Positions 32,141-39,638 of a stretch of DNA of 39,638 bases are shown here, piece by piece. The notes under the pieces are model-generated. The model was given only the letters and a program-made list of their open reading frames with translations. It was not told the origin of the DNA and made no database searches. The stretch is from Syntrophaceae bacterium. Lineage in GTDB: Bacteria > Desulfobacterota > BSN033 > UBA1163. Position 1 is the first letter of the stretch, and the number at the start of each line of letters is the position of its first letter. Location of the stretch: the NCBI GenBank assembly GCA_013388645.1, contig JACAEV010000092.1:1-39638 (forward strand). Direction: 5' to 3'. The position numbers and the translations under genes are program-made.

Positions 32141-33160
32141 ATGCAACTGTTATATCTTCTCATTGAGATCATCGTCAAATGTGTGGTGGTTTTTGCCGGG
32201 TTGATGATCGTCGTAGCCTATTTAACCTGGTTCGAGCGTAAGGTGTTGGGGCATATCCAGATTCGGTTTGGTCCTAATCGTTGTGGACCGTTTGGATTAC
32301 TTCAACCTTTTTCAGATGCGGTGAAGGCCTTTTTCAAAGAGGACCTTGTTCCCGAACGATCGGATAAAGTGGTCTTTGTGATGGCCCCGATGATCTCCAT
32401 TATCGCAGCCATCAGCATTTTTGCTGTCATTCCATTTGGCAATCAGTTTACCATCCCTGGGACAGAATGGGTGGTCAAACTGCGGTTAGCCGATATCGAT
32501 GTTGGACTTCTCTACATCTTTGGCGTGGCCTCGCTCGGGGAATTCGGGATCGTCTTAGGAGGTTGGTCTTCCGGGAATAAGTATGGGTTGACCGGGTCCC
32601 TACGAGCAGCGGCTCAGATGATCAGTTATGAGGTGGCACTTGGCATTACCGTCGTTGGAGTGCTTATCCTTTCCCAAACTCTGCGATTGACCGAGATCGT
32701 TCGCCTTCAGGAAGGAGGGTTCTGGAATTGGAATATCTGGTATCAACCAGTTGCCTTCGTCCTGTACCTGATTTGCGGTCTGGCGGAGATCAACCGAACC
32801 CCATTTGATATGCCCGAAGCAGAAGCAGAATTAGCTTGCGGGTTCAACATTGAATACAGCAGCATGAAATTTGCCCTCTTCTTCATGGCAGAATATGCCC
32901 ATATGGTCACCATGGGCGCTCTGGCGGTGACCCTCTTTTTAGGAGGATGGCAACCGATCATTCCTCAGCTCAGTTTCATCCCAGGCATCGTCTGGTTCTG
33001 TGCAAAACTCTTTATCTTCCTGTTTTTCTTCGTCTGGCAGCGGGGGACCTATCCCAGACTCCGGTACGATCAGATCATGAAGTTTGGATGGAAGATTTTG
33101 ATTCCCTTGGCATTGATCAACCTTTTGATCACGGCATTGATCGTTTCATTAAAAGGGTAA
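32141..33160 (+). CDS. nuoH: NuoH, quinone-proximal membrane subunit
   Basis: The 339-residue polytopic protein (about eight helices) has the conserved AYLTWFERKVLGHIQIRFGPN start and GPFGLLQPFSDAVKAFFKED. Loop motifs SLRAAAQMISYEVALG, CGLAEINRTPFDMPEAEAELACGF and RGTYPRLRYDQIMKFGWK follow. These glutamates and arginines link the quinone chamber to the proton channel. ATG 32141 is preceded by GGGGAGAAGC. NuoI follows after 20 bases. Confidence 0.97.
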   Translation: MQLLYLLIEIIVKCVVVFAGLMIVVAYLTWFERKVLGHIQIRFGPNRCGPFGLLQPFSDAVKAFFKEDLVPERSDKVVFVMAPMISIIAAISIFAVIPFGNQFTIPGTEWVVKLRLADIDVGLLYIFGVASLGEFGIVLGGWSSGNKYGLTGSLRAAAQMISYEVALGITVVGVLILSQTLRLTEIVRLQEGGFWNWNIWYQPVAFVLYLICGLAEINRTPFDMPEAEAELACGFNIEYSSMKFALFFMAEYAHMVTMGALAVTLFLGGWQPIIPQLSFIPGIVWFCAKLFIFLFFFVWQRGTYPRLRYDQIMKFGWKILIPLALINLLITALIVSLKG

Positions 33161-33180
33161 ACTAAAGGAAGAGGCGTAAG

Positions 33181-33594
33181 ATGATCATTCCATTACTGAA
33201 GGGATTGAAGGTGACGCTAAGGTATTTCTTTTCCAGGCCCATCACGGTTCAATATCCAGAAGAGAAGATTCCTCCGGCGAAACGCTGGAGGGGCATTCAG
33301 TATTTTGAGAAGGATGAGCGTGGGAAAACCAAATGTGTGGGCTGCGGCCTCTGTATGGCGGTTTGCCCTTCACAATGTATTTATATTGAGACCGCTGAAG
33401 ATGAAGAGGGAAAACGATATCCGCTGACCTATGAACTGGATGCGAGCCGGTGTATCTTTTGCGGTTTTTGTGAAGAGGTATGCCCCGTGAATGCGATTTT
33501 TTTAGGAAAGAATTTTGAGTGGGTGGAGGAAGATCGAAGCCTTTATCGCATGACCACCGAGAGGCTCTTAGAAGAGAAGAAGTTGAATCCATAA
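33181..33594 (+). CDS. nuoI: NuoI, 2x[4Fe-4S] ferredoxin-like subunit
   Basis: The 137-residue protein has two cluster motifs, CVGCGLCMAVCPSQCI and CIFCGFCEEVCPVNAI, for N6a and N6b. An N-terminal amphipathic helix (LLKGLKVTLRYFFSRPITVQYPEE) lies on the membrane. It connects NuoG to NuoB. It is followed by a hairpin-bearing spacer of 121 bases. Confidence 0.97.
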   Translation: MIIPLLKGLKVTLRYFFSRPITVQYPEEKIPPAKRWRGIQYFEKDERGKTKCVGCGLCMAVCPSQCIYIETAEDEEGKRYPLTYELDASRCIFCGFCEEVCPVNAIFLGKNFEWVEEDRSLYRMTTERLLEEKKLNP

Positions 33595-33603
33595 ACCCAT
33601 TAT

Positions 33604-33668
33604 CCCCCTCTCCCTTGGTGGGAGAGGGTAGGGGTGAGGGAGGTCCTCCCATTTCCACCCCCACCTCA
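33604..33668. repeat. REP-like palindrome between nuoI and nuoJ
   Basis: CCCTCTCCC (33606-33614) and GGGAGAGGG (33620-33628) form a nine-base stem with loop TTGGT. A shorter palindrome, GGGAGGTCCTCCC, follows. A second C-rich stretch extends the possible fold. This is a typical G+C-rich extragenic palindrome. Confidence 0.65.
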
Positions 33669-33715
33669 ATCCTCTTCCTTGATGGGGGAGAAGGTTTTAA
33701 TATTGGAGTAAAACG

Positions 33716-34243
33716 ATGGCTGAAAATATTGGAACGATCTTTCAATGGTTAATCTTTTTGGGGATGGCTTTTCTCTCTGTCCTCGCCTCCTTTTTAGTCA
33801 TCACCCGAAAGAACCCGATTCACAGCGCTCTCTTTTTGGTGTTGACCTTACTCAGTGTGGCGGTGCTTTACCTTTTGCTCTACAGCCAATTCATTGCCAT
33901 CATCCAAGTCGTTGTTTACGCCGGTGCTATCGTCATGCTCATCGTCTTTGTCATCATGCTCCTGGATCTGGAGGTGGAGTTACGGTCCAAATTAAAAATC
34001 GTTTATTCAAAGGTGATCGGGGGCTTCTTAGCGATTCTTTTCCTTTTTGGAATTCTCTATGCCGTCGTGGCCAAATCCCCAACCGGGAAGGTGGGTCCTT
34101 ATACTCCGGATAAAGTCAGCACCAATGTGAAGGCGGTCGGTGAGGTGCTTTTTACTCAGTATCTTTTTCCATTTGAGATCATATCCATCCTTTTGGTGGC
34201 GGCTATCATCGGAGCGGTCATCTTAAGTAAGAAAAGGACATAA
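33716..34243 (+). CDS. nuoJ: NuoJ, complex I membrane subunit
   Basis: The 175-residue protein has five helices with conserved [20 protein letters not shown], then [25 protein letters not shown], which contains the pi-bulge helix. The C-terminal part is [21 protein letters not shown]. It forms part of the E-channel and the water path. NuoK follows after 10 bases. Confidence 0.96.
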   Translation: MAENIGTIFQWLIFLGMAFLSVLASFLVITRKNPIHSALFLVLTLLSVAVLYLLLYSQFIAIIQVVVYAGAIVMLIVFVIMLLDLEVELRSKLKIVYSKVIGGFLAILFLFGILYAVVAKSPTGKVGPYTPDKVSTNVKAVGEVLFTQYLFPFEIISILLVAAIIGAVILSKKRT

Positions 34244-34253
34244 GGAGAACACT

Positions 34254-34571
34254 ATGTGGGTTGTTCCAGAGATTCCCCCTGCTTTGTATTTAATGTTGAG
34301 CGGAGTACTTTTCACCATGGGCGTCATCGGAGCCCTAACGCGTCGCAATGCGATTGTGGTCTTCATGTGCATTGAGCTGATGCTGAATGCGGTGAACCTC
34401 TCTTTCGTCACCTTCTCCTATTTTCTCCAGTCCCTGGACGGAGTGATCTTCGCCTTCTTTGTGATGGCGGTGGCAGCAGCTGAGGCAGCGGTTGGGTTGG
34501 CCATCTTTGTGATGATCTATCGGTCAAGAGAAACGATCAATTTAGATGAGATCAATCTGCTCAAATGGTAA
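34254..34571 (+). CDS. nuoK: NuoK, complex I membrane subunit
   Basis: The 105-residue protein has three helices with the two buried glutamates of the family ([16 protein letters not shown] and [17 protein letters not shown]). It conducts protons between NuoJ and NuoN. Spacing to nuoL is 96 bases because of an inverted-arm insert. Confidence 0.96.
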   Translation: MWVVPEIPPALYLMLSGVLFTMGVIGALTRRNAIVVFMCIELMLNAVNLSFVTFSYFLQSLDGVIFAFFVMAVAAAEAAVGLAIFVMIYRSRETINLDEINLLKW

Positions 34572-34575
34572 AGAT

Positions 34576-34655
34576 AGTTCGGAGTATTTAGTTCGTAGTT
34601 CGTAGATTTTCGTTTTGAAACTCCGAACTCATAACTCTGAACTCCGAACTTAAAA
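34576..34655. repeat. Inverted arms of TTCGGAGT-type repeats between nuoK and nuoL
   Basis: The left arm contains AGTTCGGAGTATTTAGTTCG, then GTAGTTCGTAGA. The right arm contains ACTCCGAACTCATAACTCTG, then AACTCCGAACTT, which is its inverse. Each arm is itself a degenerate tandem of 7-8-base units. Folding would give a long imperfect stem in the mRNA. Confidence 0.65.
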
Positions 34656-34667
34656 AAGGAGTCCTAC

Positions 34668-36656
34668 ATGTTCGATTATGTCTGGTTGATCCCATTGTTG
34701 CCGGCGATCGGTTTCATGATCAATGGGCTATTTGGGAATCGTTTGGGGAAGAAGGTGGTCAGTTGGGTGGGGCCGATGGCGATCGGGCTCTCCTTTTTTG
34801 TCTCCATCCTCATCTTCTTCGAACTGATCGGAAGGCCCCCTGGACAGCGCTTCTTTGAGAAAATCATTTTTGATTGGGTGGTCTCAGGTTCATTCCAAAC
34901 CGTGATCGGATACCAGATCGATCCTCTCTCCATCCTGATGGCGTTGGTCGTCAGCGGGGTCAGCTTCTTCATCCATATTTATTCAGTGGGATATATGCAC
35001 GACGACCCAGGTTATACCCGATATTTCACCTATCTCAACCTGTTCGTTTTTATGATGCTCAATTTGGTCTTGGCGAACAACTTCCTGTTGATGTTTGTGG
35101 GATGGGAAGGCGTTGGTCTCTGCTCCTACCTCTTGATCGGCTTCTGGTATGAGAAAGATTCCGCTTCCAATGCCGGCAAGAAAGCATTTGTAGTCAACCG
35201 AGTGGGGGACTTCGGTTTCCTGCTTGGGATCTTCATGCTTTTCATCCATTTTGGGACTTTAGACTTCACCGATATCTTCGGTTCCCTTCAGAAAAATCCT
35301 CACCTGTTAAGTACGACTACGGCCACGACGATTGCCATTCTGCTTTTTATAGGTGCTTGCGGGAAATCGGCTCAGATTCCTCTCTACGTATGGCTTCCGG
35401 ATGCGATGGAAGGTCCAACTCCAGTCAGTTCTCTCATCCATGCTGCGACCATGGTGACGGCAGGGGTCTATATGGTCGCCCGATGTAATGTGCTTTATAG
35501 TCTGGCACCTATTGCCATGGCGATCGTGGCGATCGTCGGTGTGGCCACAGCGATTTATACAGCTTCGATTGGGTTCTGCCAAAACGATATCAAAAAAGTT
35601 CTGGCTTATTCTACCATCAGCCAGTTGGGCTATATGTTCTTAGGCGTCGGAGTCGGGGCGTTTAGCGCTGGCATTTTTCACCTGATGACGCATGCCTTTT
35701 TCAAAGGGCTCCTCTTTCTCGCTGCTGGAAGTGTGATGCATGCCCTCAGTGGCGAGTTGGATATGAGGAAGATGGGCGCCTTGAGAACTAAAATTCCCAT
35801 TACCTTCTGGACATTCTTCATCGCCACATTGGCCATCGCTGGAATTCCGGGTCTTTCCGGATTTTTCAGCAAGGATGAGATTTTGTGGCAAGCCTTTTCC
35901 AGTTCCCACGGCCATTTCTTATTGTGGCTGGTGGCGGCGATTGCTGCCGGGATGACCGCCTTTTATATGTTCAGAGCTCTATTTATGACTTTCTTCGGCC
36001 AGTCGAGGGTCGATGAACATGTCGCGCACCATATCCACGAATCGCCCAAAATCATGACGGTTCCCCTGATGATCCTGGCTGTGCTTTCTGTCATCGGAGG
36101 TTATATTGGCATTCCTCATGTTTTGGGAGGAGCGAATCATATCCATGAGTTCCTCGCTCCCGTATTAGGAGGAGGGGCGGAATCAGGCAAAGCCCATGCG
36201 GGGATGGCCATTGTCTCGCAGGCCTGGGCTTCAGCAGGAGAAGGAGGAGGACATTCGGCGGCCTTAGAACTTCTCATGATGGCCATCTCGGTGATCATCG
36301 CCCTCATTGGGATTGGGACGGCTTATCTCTTTTATATCAAGAATCCTGCACTTCCCAAAATGCTGGCGGAGAGGTGGAAGGGGCTCTATAAACTGGTCTT
36401 TAATAAATATTATGTGGACGAGCTCTATGAAATCCTCTTCATAAAATCTCTTAAGGGATTGGGAATAGGACTTTGGAGAGGATTTGATGACTTTGTGATC
36501 GATGGTTTGATCAACGGGGTCGCTTATCTGATTGGTTGGATTTCTGGGGGGGTGAGAAAAATTCAGACCGGCGTGGTCCAAAACTATGCTTTTTCAATCA
36601 TCATTGGCGGGATCGTGCTTGCCGCCTATTATATCGTGCGCGCTATTTTTTATTAA
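34668..36656 (+). CDS. nuoL: NuoL, distal antiporter-like subunit
   Basis: The 662-residue protein has the antiporter core: MFVGWEGVGLCSYLLIGFWY, KAFVVNRVGDFGF, LPDAMEGPTPVSSLIHAATMVTAG (read as adjoining parts), and KKVLAYSTISQLGYMFLG. The catalytic Glu and Lys residues are in place. The C terminus has the long lateral helix (about 560-600) and a last membrane anchor. A His-rich loop lies near residue 445 (DEHVAHHIHESP). It pumps protons or sodium. NuoM follows after 19 bases. Confidence 0.97.
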   Translation: MFDYVWLIPLLPAIGFMINGLFGNRLGKKVVSWVGPMAIGLSFFVSILIFFELIGRPPGQRFFEKIIFDWVVSGSFQTVIGYQIDPLSILMALVVSGVSFFIHIYSVGYMHDDPGYTRYFTYLNLFVFMMLNLVLANNFLLMFVGWEGVGLCSYLLIGFWYEKDSASNAGKKAFVVNRVGDFGFLLGIFMLFIHFGTLDFTDIFGSLQKNPHLLSTTTATTIAILLFIGACGKSAQIPLYVWLPDAMEGPTPVSSLIHAATMVTAGVYMVARCNVLYSLAPIAMAIVAIVGVATAIYTASIGFCQNDIKKVLAYSTISQLGYMFLGVGVGAFSAGIFHLMTHAFFKGLLFLAAGSVMHALSGELDMRKMGALRTKIPITFWTFFIATLAIAGIPGLSGFFSKDEILWQAFSSSHGHFLLWLVAAIAAGMTAFYMFRALFMTFFGQSRVDEHVAHHIHESPKIMTVPLMILAVLSVIGGYIGIPHVLGGANHIHEFLAPVLGGGAESGKAHAGMAIVSQAWASAGEGGGHSAALELLMMAISVIIALIGIGTAYLFYIKNPALPKMLAERWKGLYKLVFNKYYVDELYEILFIKSLKGLGIGLWRGFDDFVIDGLINGVAYLIGWISGGVRKIQTGVVQNYAFSIIIGGIVLAAYYIVRAIFY

Positions 36657-36675
36657 ATAAAAAGGAGCTGGTTTC

Positions 36676-38223
36676 ATGACAATTTTTGGAATTCCCATCC
36701 TATCGCTGCTGATTTTCTTTCCGATCCTTGGGGCCATTGTCCTATGCTTCATTCCTAAAGAGAATGGAAAAGCTCTCCGGTGGGTGACGTTGATCTTCTC
36801 TCTCGTTGAATTCATTTTCTCGTTACCCCTCTTCTTTTCTTTTGATTCCAAAACTGCAGCGATGCAATTTGTGGAGGATTGGTGGTGGATCGAGAGTTAT
36901 GGGATCAGCTACAAATTGGGCATTGATGGGATCAGCTTGCTCTTGGTCCTTTTGACCACCTTCTTAACGGTCCTCTGTATCCTCTGTTCTTGGACGGCGA
37001 TCACCTTCCGGGTAAAAGAATACATGATTTCGTTTCTTTTCCTCGAGACAGGGATGATCGGTGCTTTAGTCGCTCTCGATCTCATCCTTTTCTATGTCTT
37101 CTGGGAAGTGATGCTGATTCCAATGTACCTCCTGATCGGTGTCTGGGGTGATCCTAAGAGGAGAATTTACGCAGCGATCAAATTCTTCCTCTTCACCATG
37201 GCAGGAAGCGTACTGATGCTTGTAGCGATTTTGGCCCTCTATTTCCTTAACCAGAAGGCAACGGGTGTTTCCACCTTTGACGTGCTCGAACTTTATAAGT
37301 TGGGGTTACCGGTTGGAACACAGTACTGGCTCTTTGGAGCCTTTGCCCTTGCTTTTGCGATCAAAGTTCCAATGTTTCCATTCCATACCTGGTTGCCTGA
37401 TGCTCATACTGAGGCGCCGACGGCTGGGAGTGTGATCTTGGCAGGTGTCTTATTAAAGATGGGAACTTATGGGTTCATTCGATTTGCCATCCCCCTGTTT
37501 CCGAATGCAGCATTCGATCTGATGCCTCTGGTCTCTGTCTTGGCGATTATCGGGATTATTTATGGGGCGCTGGTTTCCATGATGCAACCCGATCTCAAGC
37601 GACTGGTTGCTTTCTCGAGCGTGAGCCACTTAGGATACGTCATGCTCGGGATGTTTGCCTTCAATATGCAAGGCATTCAGGGTTCGATCTATCAGATGCT
37701 CAACCATGGCATCAGCACCGGTTCCCTCTTTTTGATCGTCGGAATGGTCTATGAGCGCCGCCATACACGTCTCATCGCTGACTTCGGAGGACTCTCCAAG
37801 GTGATGCCCATCTATGCTGCCTTTTTCATGATCGTTACCCTCTCCTCCATTGGTCTGCCCGGGACCAATGGGTTTGTGGGAGAGTTTCTGATCCTGCTCG
37901 GGGCGTTTCAATCCAATATCGTCTATGGGGTATTGGCTGCCACAGGTGTCATCCTGGGAGCGGCCTATATGCTGTGGATGTTTCAGAGGGTGATGTTCGG
38001 TAAAATTACACGCCCTGAAAATGAAAAGCTCAAAGACCTCAATGCACGCGAGGTCAGTATTCTTGTCCCGATGGTAATCATGATTTTTCTGATGGGGATC
38101 TATCCGAAGCTTTTCTTTAGTAAGATGGATGTCAGCGTTGAGAAATTTATAAAGGATTTTAAGGGAAGGATAGAGATGAAAGCAGACCTTCCCTCACCAA
38201 AAGTTGCAGAAGTTAAAAAATAA
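36676..38223 (+). CDS. nuoM: NuoM, antiporter-like subunit
   Basis: The 515-residue polytopic protein has the key Glu in [21 protein letters not shown]. The conserved [20 protein letters not shown], then [19 protein letters not shown] and [20 protein letters not shown] are also present. Length and all channel residues are normal. It is ATG-started after AAAGGAGCTGG. The 72-base spacer to nuoN holds a two-tier hairpin. Confidence 0.97.
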   Translation: MTIFGIPILSLLIFFPILGAIVLCFIPKENGKALRWVTLIFSLVEFIFSLPLFFSFDSKTAAMQFVEDWWWIESYGISYKLGIDGISLLLVLLTTFLTVLCILCSWTAITFRVKEYMISFLFLETGMIGALVALDLILFYVFWEVMLIPMYLLIGVWGDPKRRIYAAIKFFLFTMAGSVLMLVAILALYFLNQKATGVSTFDVLELYKLGLPVGTQYWLFGAFALAFAIKVPMFPFHTWLPDAHTEAPTAGSVILAGVLLKMGTYGFIRFAIPLFPNAAFDLMPLVSVLAIIGIIYGALVSMMQPDLKRLVAFSSVSHLGYVMLGMFAFNMQGIQGSIYQMLNHGISTGSLFLIVGMVYERRHTRLIADFGGLSKVMPIYAAFFMIVTLSSIGLPGTNGFVGEFLILLGAFQSNIVYGVLAATGVILGAAYMLWMFQRVMFGKITRPENEKLKDLNAREVSILVPMVIMIFLMGIYPKLFFSKMDVSVEKFIKDFKGRIEMKADLPSPKVAEVKK

Positions 38224-38266
38224 TCCCCCTTACTCCCCCTTTAGCAAAGGGGGACGAAGGGGGATT
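38222..38266. repeat. Two-tier REP hairpin between nuoM and nuoN
   Basis: The outer arms AATCCCCCTT (38222-38231) and AAGGGGGATT (38257-38266) and the inner arms CCCCCTTT (38235-38242) and AAAGGGGG (38246-38253) are all perfect, with loop AGC. No T-run follows the outer stem, so readthrough into nuoN is expected. Confidence 0.75.
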
Positions 38267-38295
38267 TGTTATGTAATCATCGGAGGATTCTTTAA

Positions 38296-39638
38296 ATGAA
38301 AATACCAGAGATTGACCTCTATCTCATTGCACCGGAGATCATCATCACCGCTTTCGGGTTTTTGGTGCTTCTGGTGGACGTCTTTTTACCCAAAGAAGAG
38401 AGGAAAGGTTACCTCGGCATCATCAGTCTTGTTGGAATAATCCTCTCCTTTCTTTTTACCCTTCCTTTGATGGGATCCGTACAATCCGGTTTCCAGGGGA
38501 TGTTCATCTCAGATGGGTATGCTCTTTTCTTCAAGGTCACTTTTCTGATCATTGCTTTTCTGACAATCCTGATCTCCATGGGATACACTCAAAGAGAAGG
38601 AATTGCCTTCGGAGAATATTATGCCTTGATCCTTTTTTCAACTCTCGGAATGATGCTGATGGCCGCTGGCTCTCACTTGATCACTATCTTCCTCGGGTTG
38701 GAAACCATGTCCATTTCCATCTATATTCTGGCCGGAATGATGCGTGAGGATAAGAGGTCAGTGGAGTCGGCCTTGAAATATTTTCTTTTGGGCGCCTTTG
38801 CCACAGGATTTCTTCTATATGGCATTGCTCTTATTTATGGTGCGACAGGCTCCCTTCATTTAAAGGATATTGCCTCTTACATTGCCTCCAAAAGTCTCTT
38901 AAGAAACCCGATGCTCCTCATGAGCCTTGTCTTTCTCACCATTGGTTTTGGATTCAAGATTGCTTCGGTTCCTTTTCATATGTGGACACCGGATGTCTAT
39001 GAGGGGGCTCCGACCTCCATCACAGCTTTCATGGCCACGGGTGTCAAGGCAGCAGGGTTTTCAGCCTTGATTCGGGTCTTCTTTTCCGCCTTGCCTGCGT
39101 TTCGGCCTGATTGGACATCGATCATGTGGGTGATTTGTGTGGCGACGATGACACTCGGAAATATTGCCGCCATCTCTCAGAGCAATATCAAACGGATGCT
39201 CGCTTACTCAAGCATTGCTCATGCGGGTTATATTTTGGTTGCCTTTGTGGCAGGGAATGATTTGGGAACATCGGGCATTCTCTTCTACCTTATGGCCTAT
39301 GCCTTTATGAACATCGGCGCCTTTGCTGTGGTCATCCTCCTTGGAAAGAAGGGAGAAGAAAATACTCTGATTAATGACTATGCAGGGATTGGTTTCAAAT
39401 ACCCGCTTCTTGCCGCCTCAATGACCATCTTTCTCCTATCCATGGCCGGCATTCCTCCACTGGGTGGATTTATGGCTAAGTTCTATATCTTCAGCGCGGC
39501 AGTGAAAGAAAAATTTTATTGGCTGGCCATTATCGGCGTCTTGAACAGCGCGGTCTCCGTTTACTATTACCTCCGGGTCACGGTGCTCATGTACTTCAGG
39601 GAATCCGAACGTGAGATCACAGGACTCCAATTCTCACC
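38296..39638 (+). CDS. nuoN: NuoN, antiporter-like subunit (3' end beyond window)
   Basis: ATG 38296 follows CGGAGGATTC. The frame stays open to the window edge, giving 447 residues with the C terminus missing. Conserved parts are IFLGLETMSISIYILAGM with the channel Glu, VESALKYFLLGAFATGF, VPFHMWTPDVYEGAPTSITAF, IKRMLAYSSIAHAGY and LSMAGIPPLGGFMAKFYIF. Nothing suggests truncation; the gene simply continues past the edge. It is the final subunit in the order A-B-C-D-F'-G-H-I-J-K-L-M-N. Confidence 0.96.
   Translation, partial: MKIPEIDLYLIAPEIIITAFGFLVLLVDVFLPKEERKGYLGIISLVGIILSFLFTLPLMGSVQSGFQGMFISDGYALFFKVTFLIIAFLTILISMGYTQREGIAFGEYYALILFSTLGMMLMAAGSHLITIFLGLETMSISIYILAGMMREDKRSVESALKYFLLGAFATGFLLYGIALIYGATGSLHLKDIASYIASKSLLRNPMLLMSLVFLTIGFGFKIASVPFHMWTPDVYEGAPTSITAFMATGVKAAGFSALIRVFFSALPAFRPDWTSIMWVICVATMTLGNIAAISQSNIKRMLAYSSIAHAGYILVAFVAGNDLGTSGILFYLMAYAFMNIGAFAVVILLGKKGEENTLINDYAGIGFKYPLLAASMTIFLLSMAGIPPLGGFMAKFYIFSAAVKEKFYWLAIIGVLNSAVSVYYYLRVTVLMYFRESEREITGLQFS

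Noticed and set aside
34576-34655. Short repeated units as a possible CRISPR array
   Set aside because: Units are 7-8 bases and degenerate with no regular spacers, arms are inverted, and no cas gene is in the window.
38222-38266. Terminator ending the nuo operon before nuoN
   Set aside because: No T-run follows the outer stem, and nuoN starts 30 bases later with a strong ribosome site. The hairpin looks like a REP element.
1-39638. tRNA, rRNA or known riboswitch genes
   Set aside because: I looked for cloverleaf-like and ribosomal signatures and for common riboswitch cores in the spacers and saw none, though reading by eye cannot exclude a divergent small RNA.

Overview
The window reads as a chromosomal segment of a strictly anaerobic, selenocysteine-using bacterium. 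The best guess is a deltaproteobacterial (Desulfobacterota) lineage. The reasons are a formate dehydrogenase/heterodisulfide-reductase operon with four in-frame UGA codons at conserved Cys/Sec positions, NfnAB, a complex I lacking NuoE and the NuoF flavin domain, bactofilin, and a PomXYZ-like gene set. This placement is an inference from gene content; no rRNA or other strong phylogenetic marker is present.

Layout. (1) 1-834: tail of a probable transposase, then a gene-poor stretch holding one copy of a 136-bp repeat. (2) 835-4054: a compact operon encoding a ribbon-helix-helix protein, a HEAT-repeat protein, a MerR-ParA ATPase and two coiled-coil proteins that share an N-terminal motif. This is a candidate intracellular positioning system. 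(3) 4171-6498: a B12/radical SAM protein with a STAS-like tail, then rpsU and an RRM protein on the minus strand. (4) 6865-9123: nfnAB, electron-bifurcating transhydrogenase. (5) 9271-11920: tex and a bactofilin, convergent. (6) 12583-14403: an arsenic cassette (Cys-bearing AbrB-like regulator, arsM, ArsN2-like acetyltransferase) behind a promoter with two perfect palindromes. (7) 14610-17137: PilZ protein, ABM monooxygenase, amidohydrolase and endonuclease IV. (8) 17322-24408: mvhD, an FdhB-like iron-sulfur subunit, fdhA, hdrA, hdrC and hdrB. MvhD carries one Sec, FdhA one and HdrA two, and each UGA is followed by a possible SECIS hairpin. A second, inverted copy of the 136-bp repeat lies between hdrC and hdrB. 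(9) 24703-39638: nuoABCD, a NuoF/GltD fusion, nuoGHIJKLM and the start of nuoN, which runs off the window.

How the genes fit together. The Fdh-MvhD-HdrABC set should couple formate with ferredoxin and a disulfide or other low/high potential pair by flavin-based bifurcation. NfnAB balances NADH, NADPH and ferredoxin. The variant complex I links a pyridine nucleotide or another soluble donor to quinone and ion pumping. Together they suggest a syntrophic, acetogenic or sulfate-reducing type of redox economy built around formate and reduced ferredoxin. Six of the twelve nuo gene junctions carry hairpin or inverted-repeat inserts, while the others overlap or are very tight.
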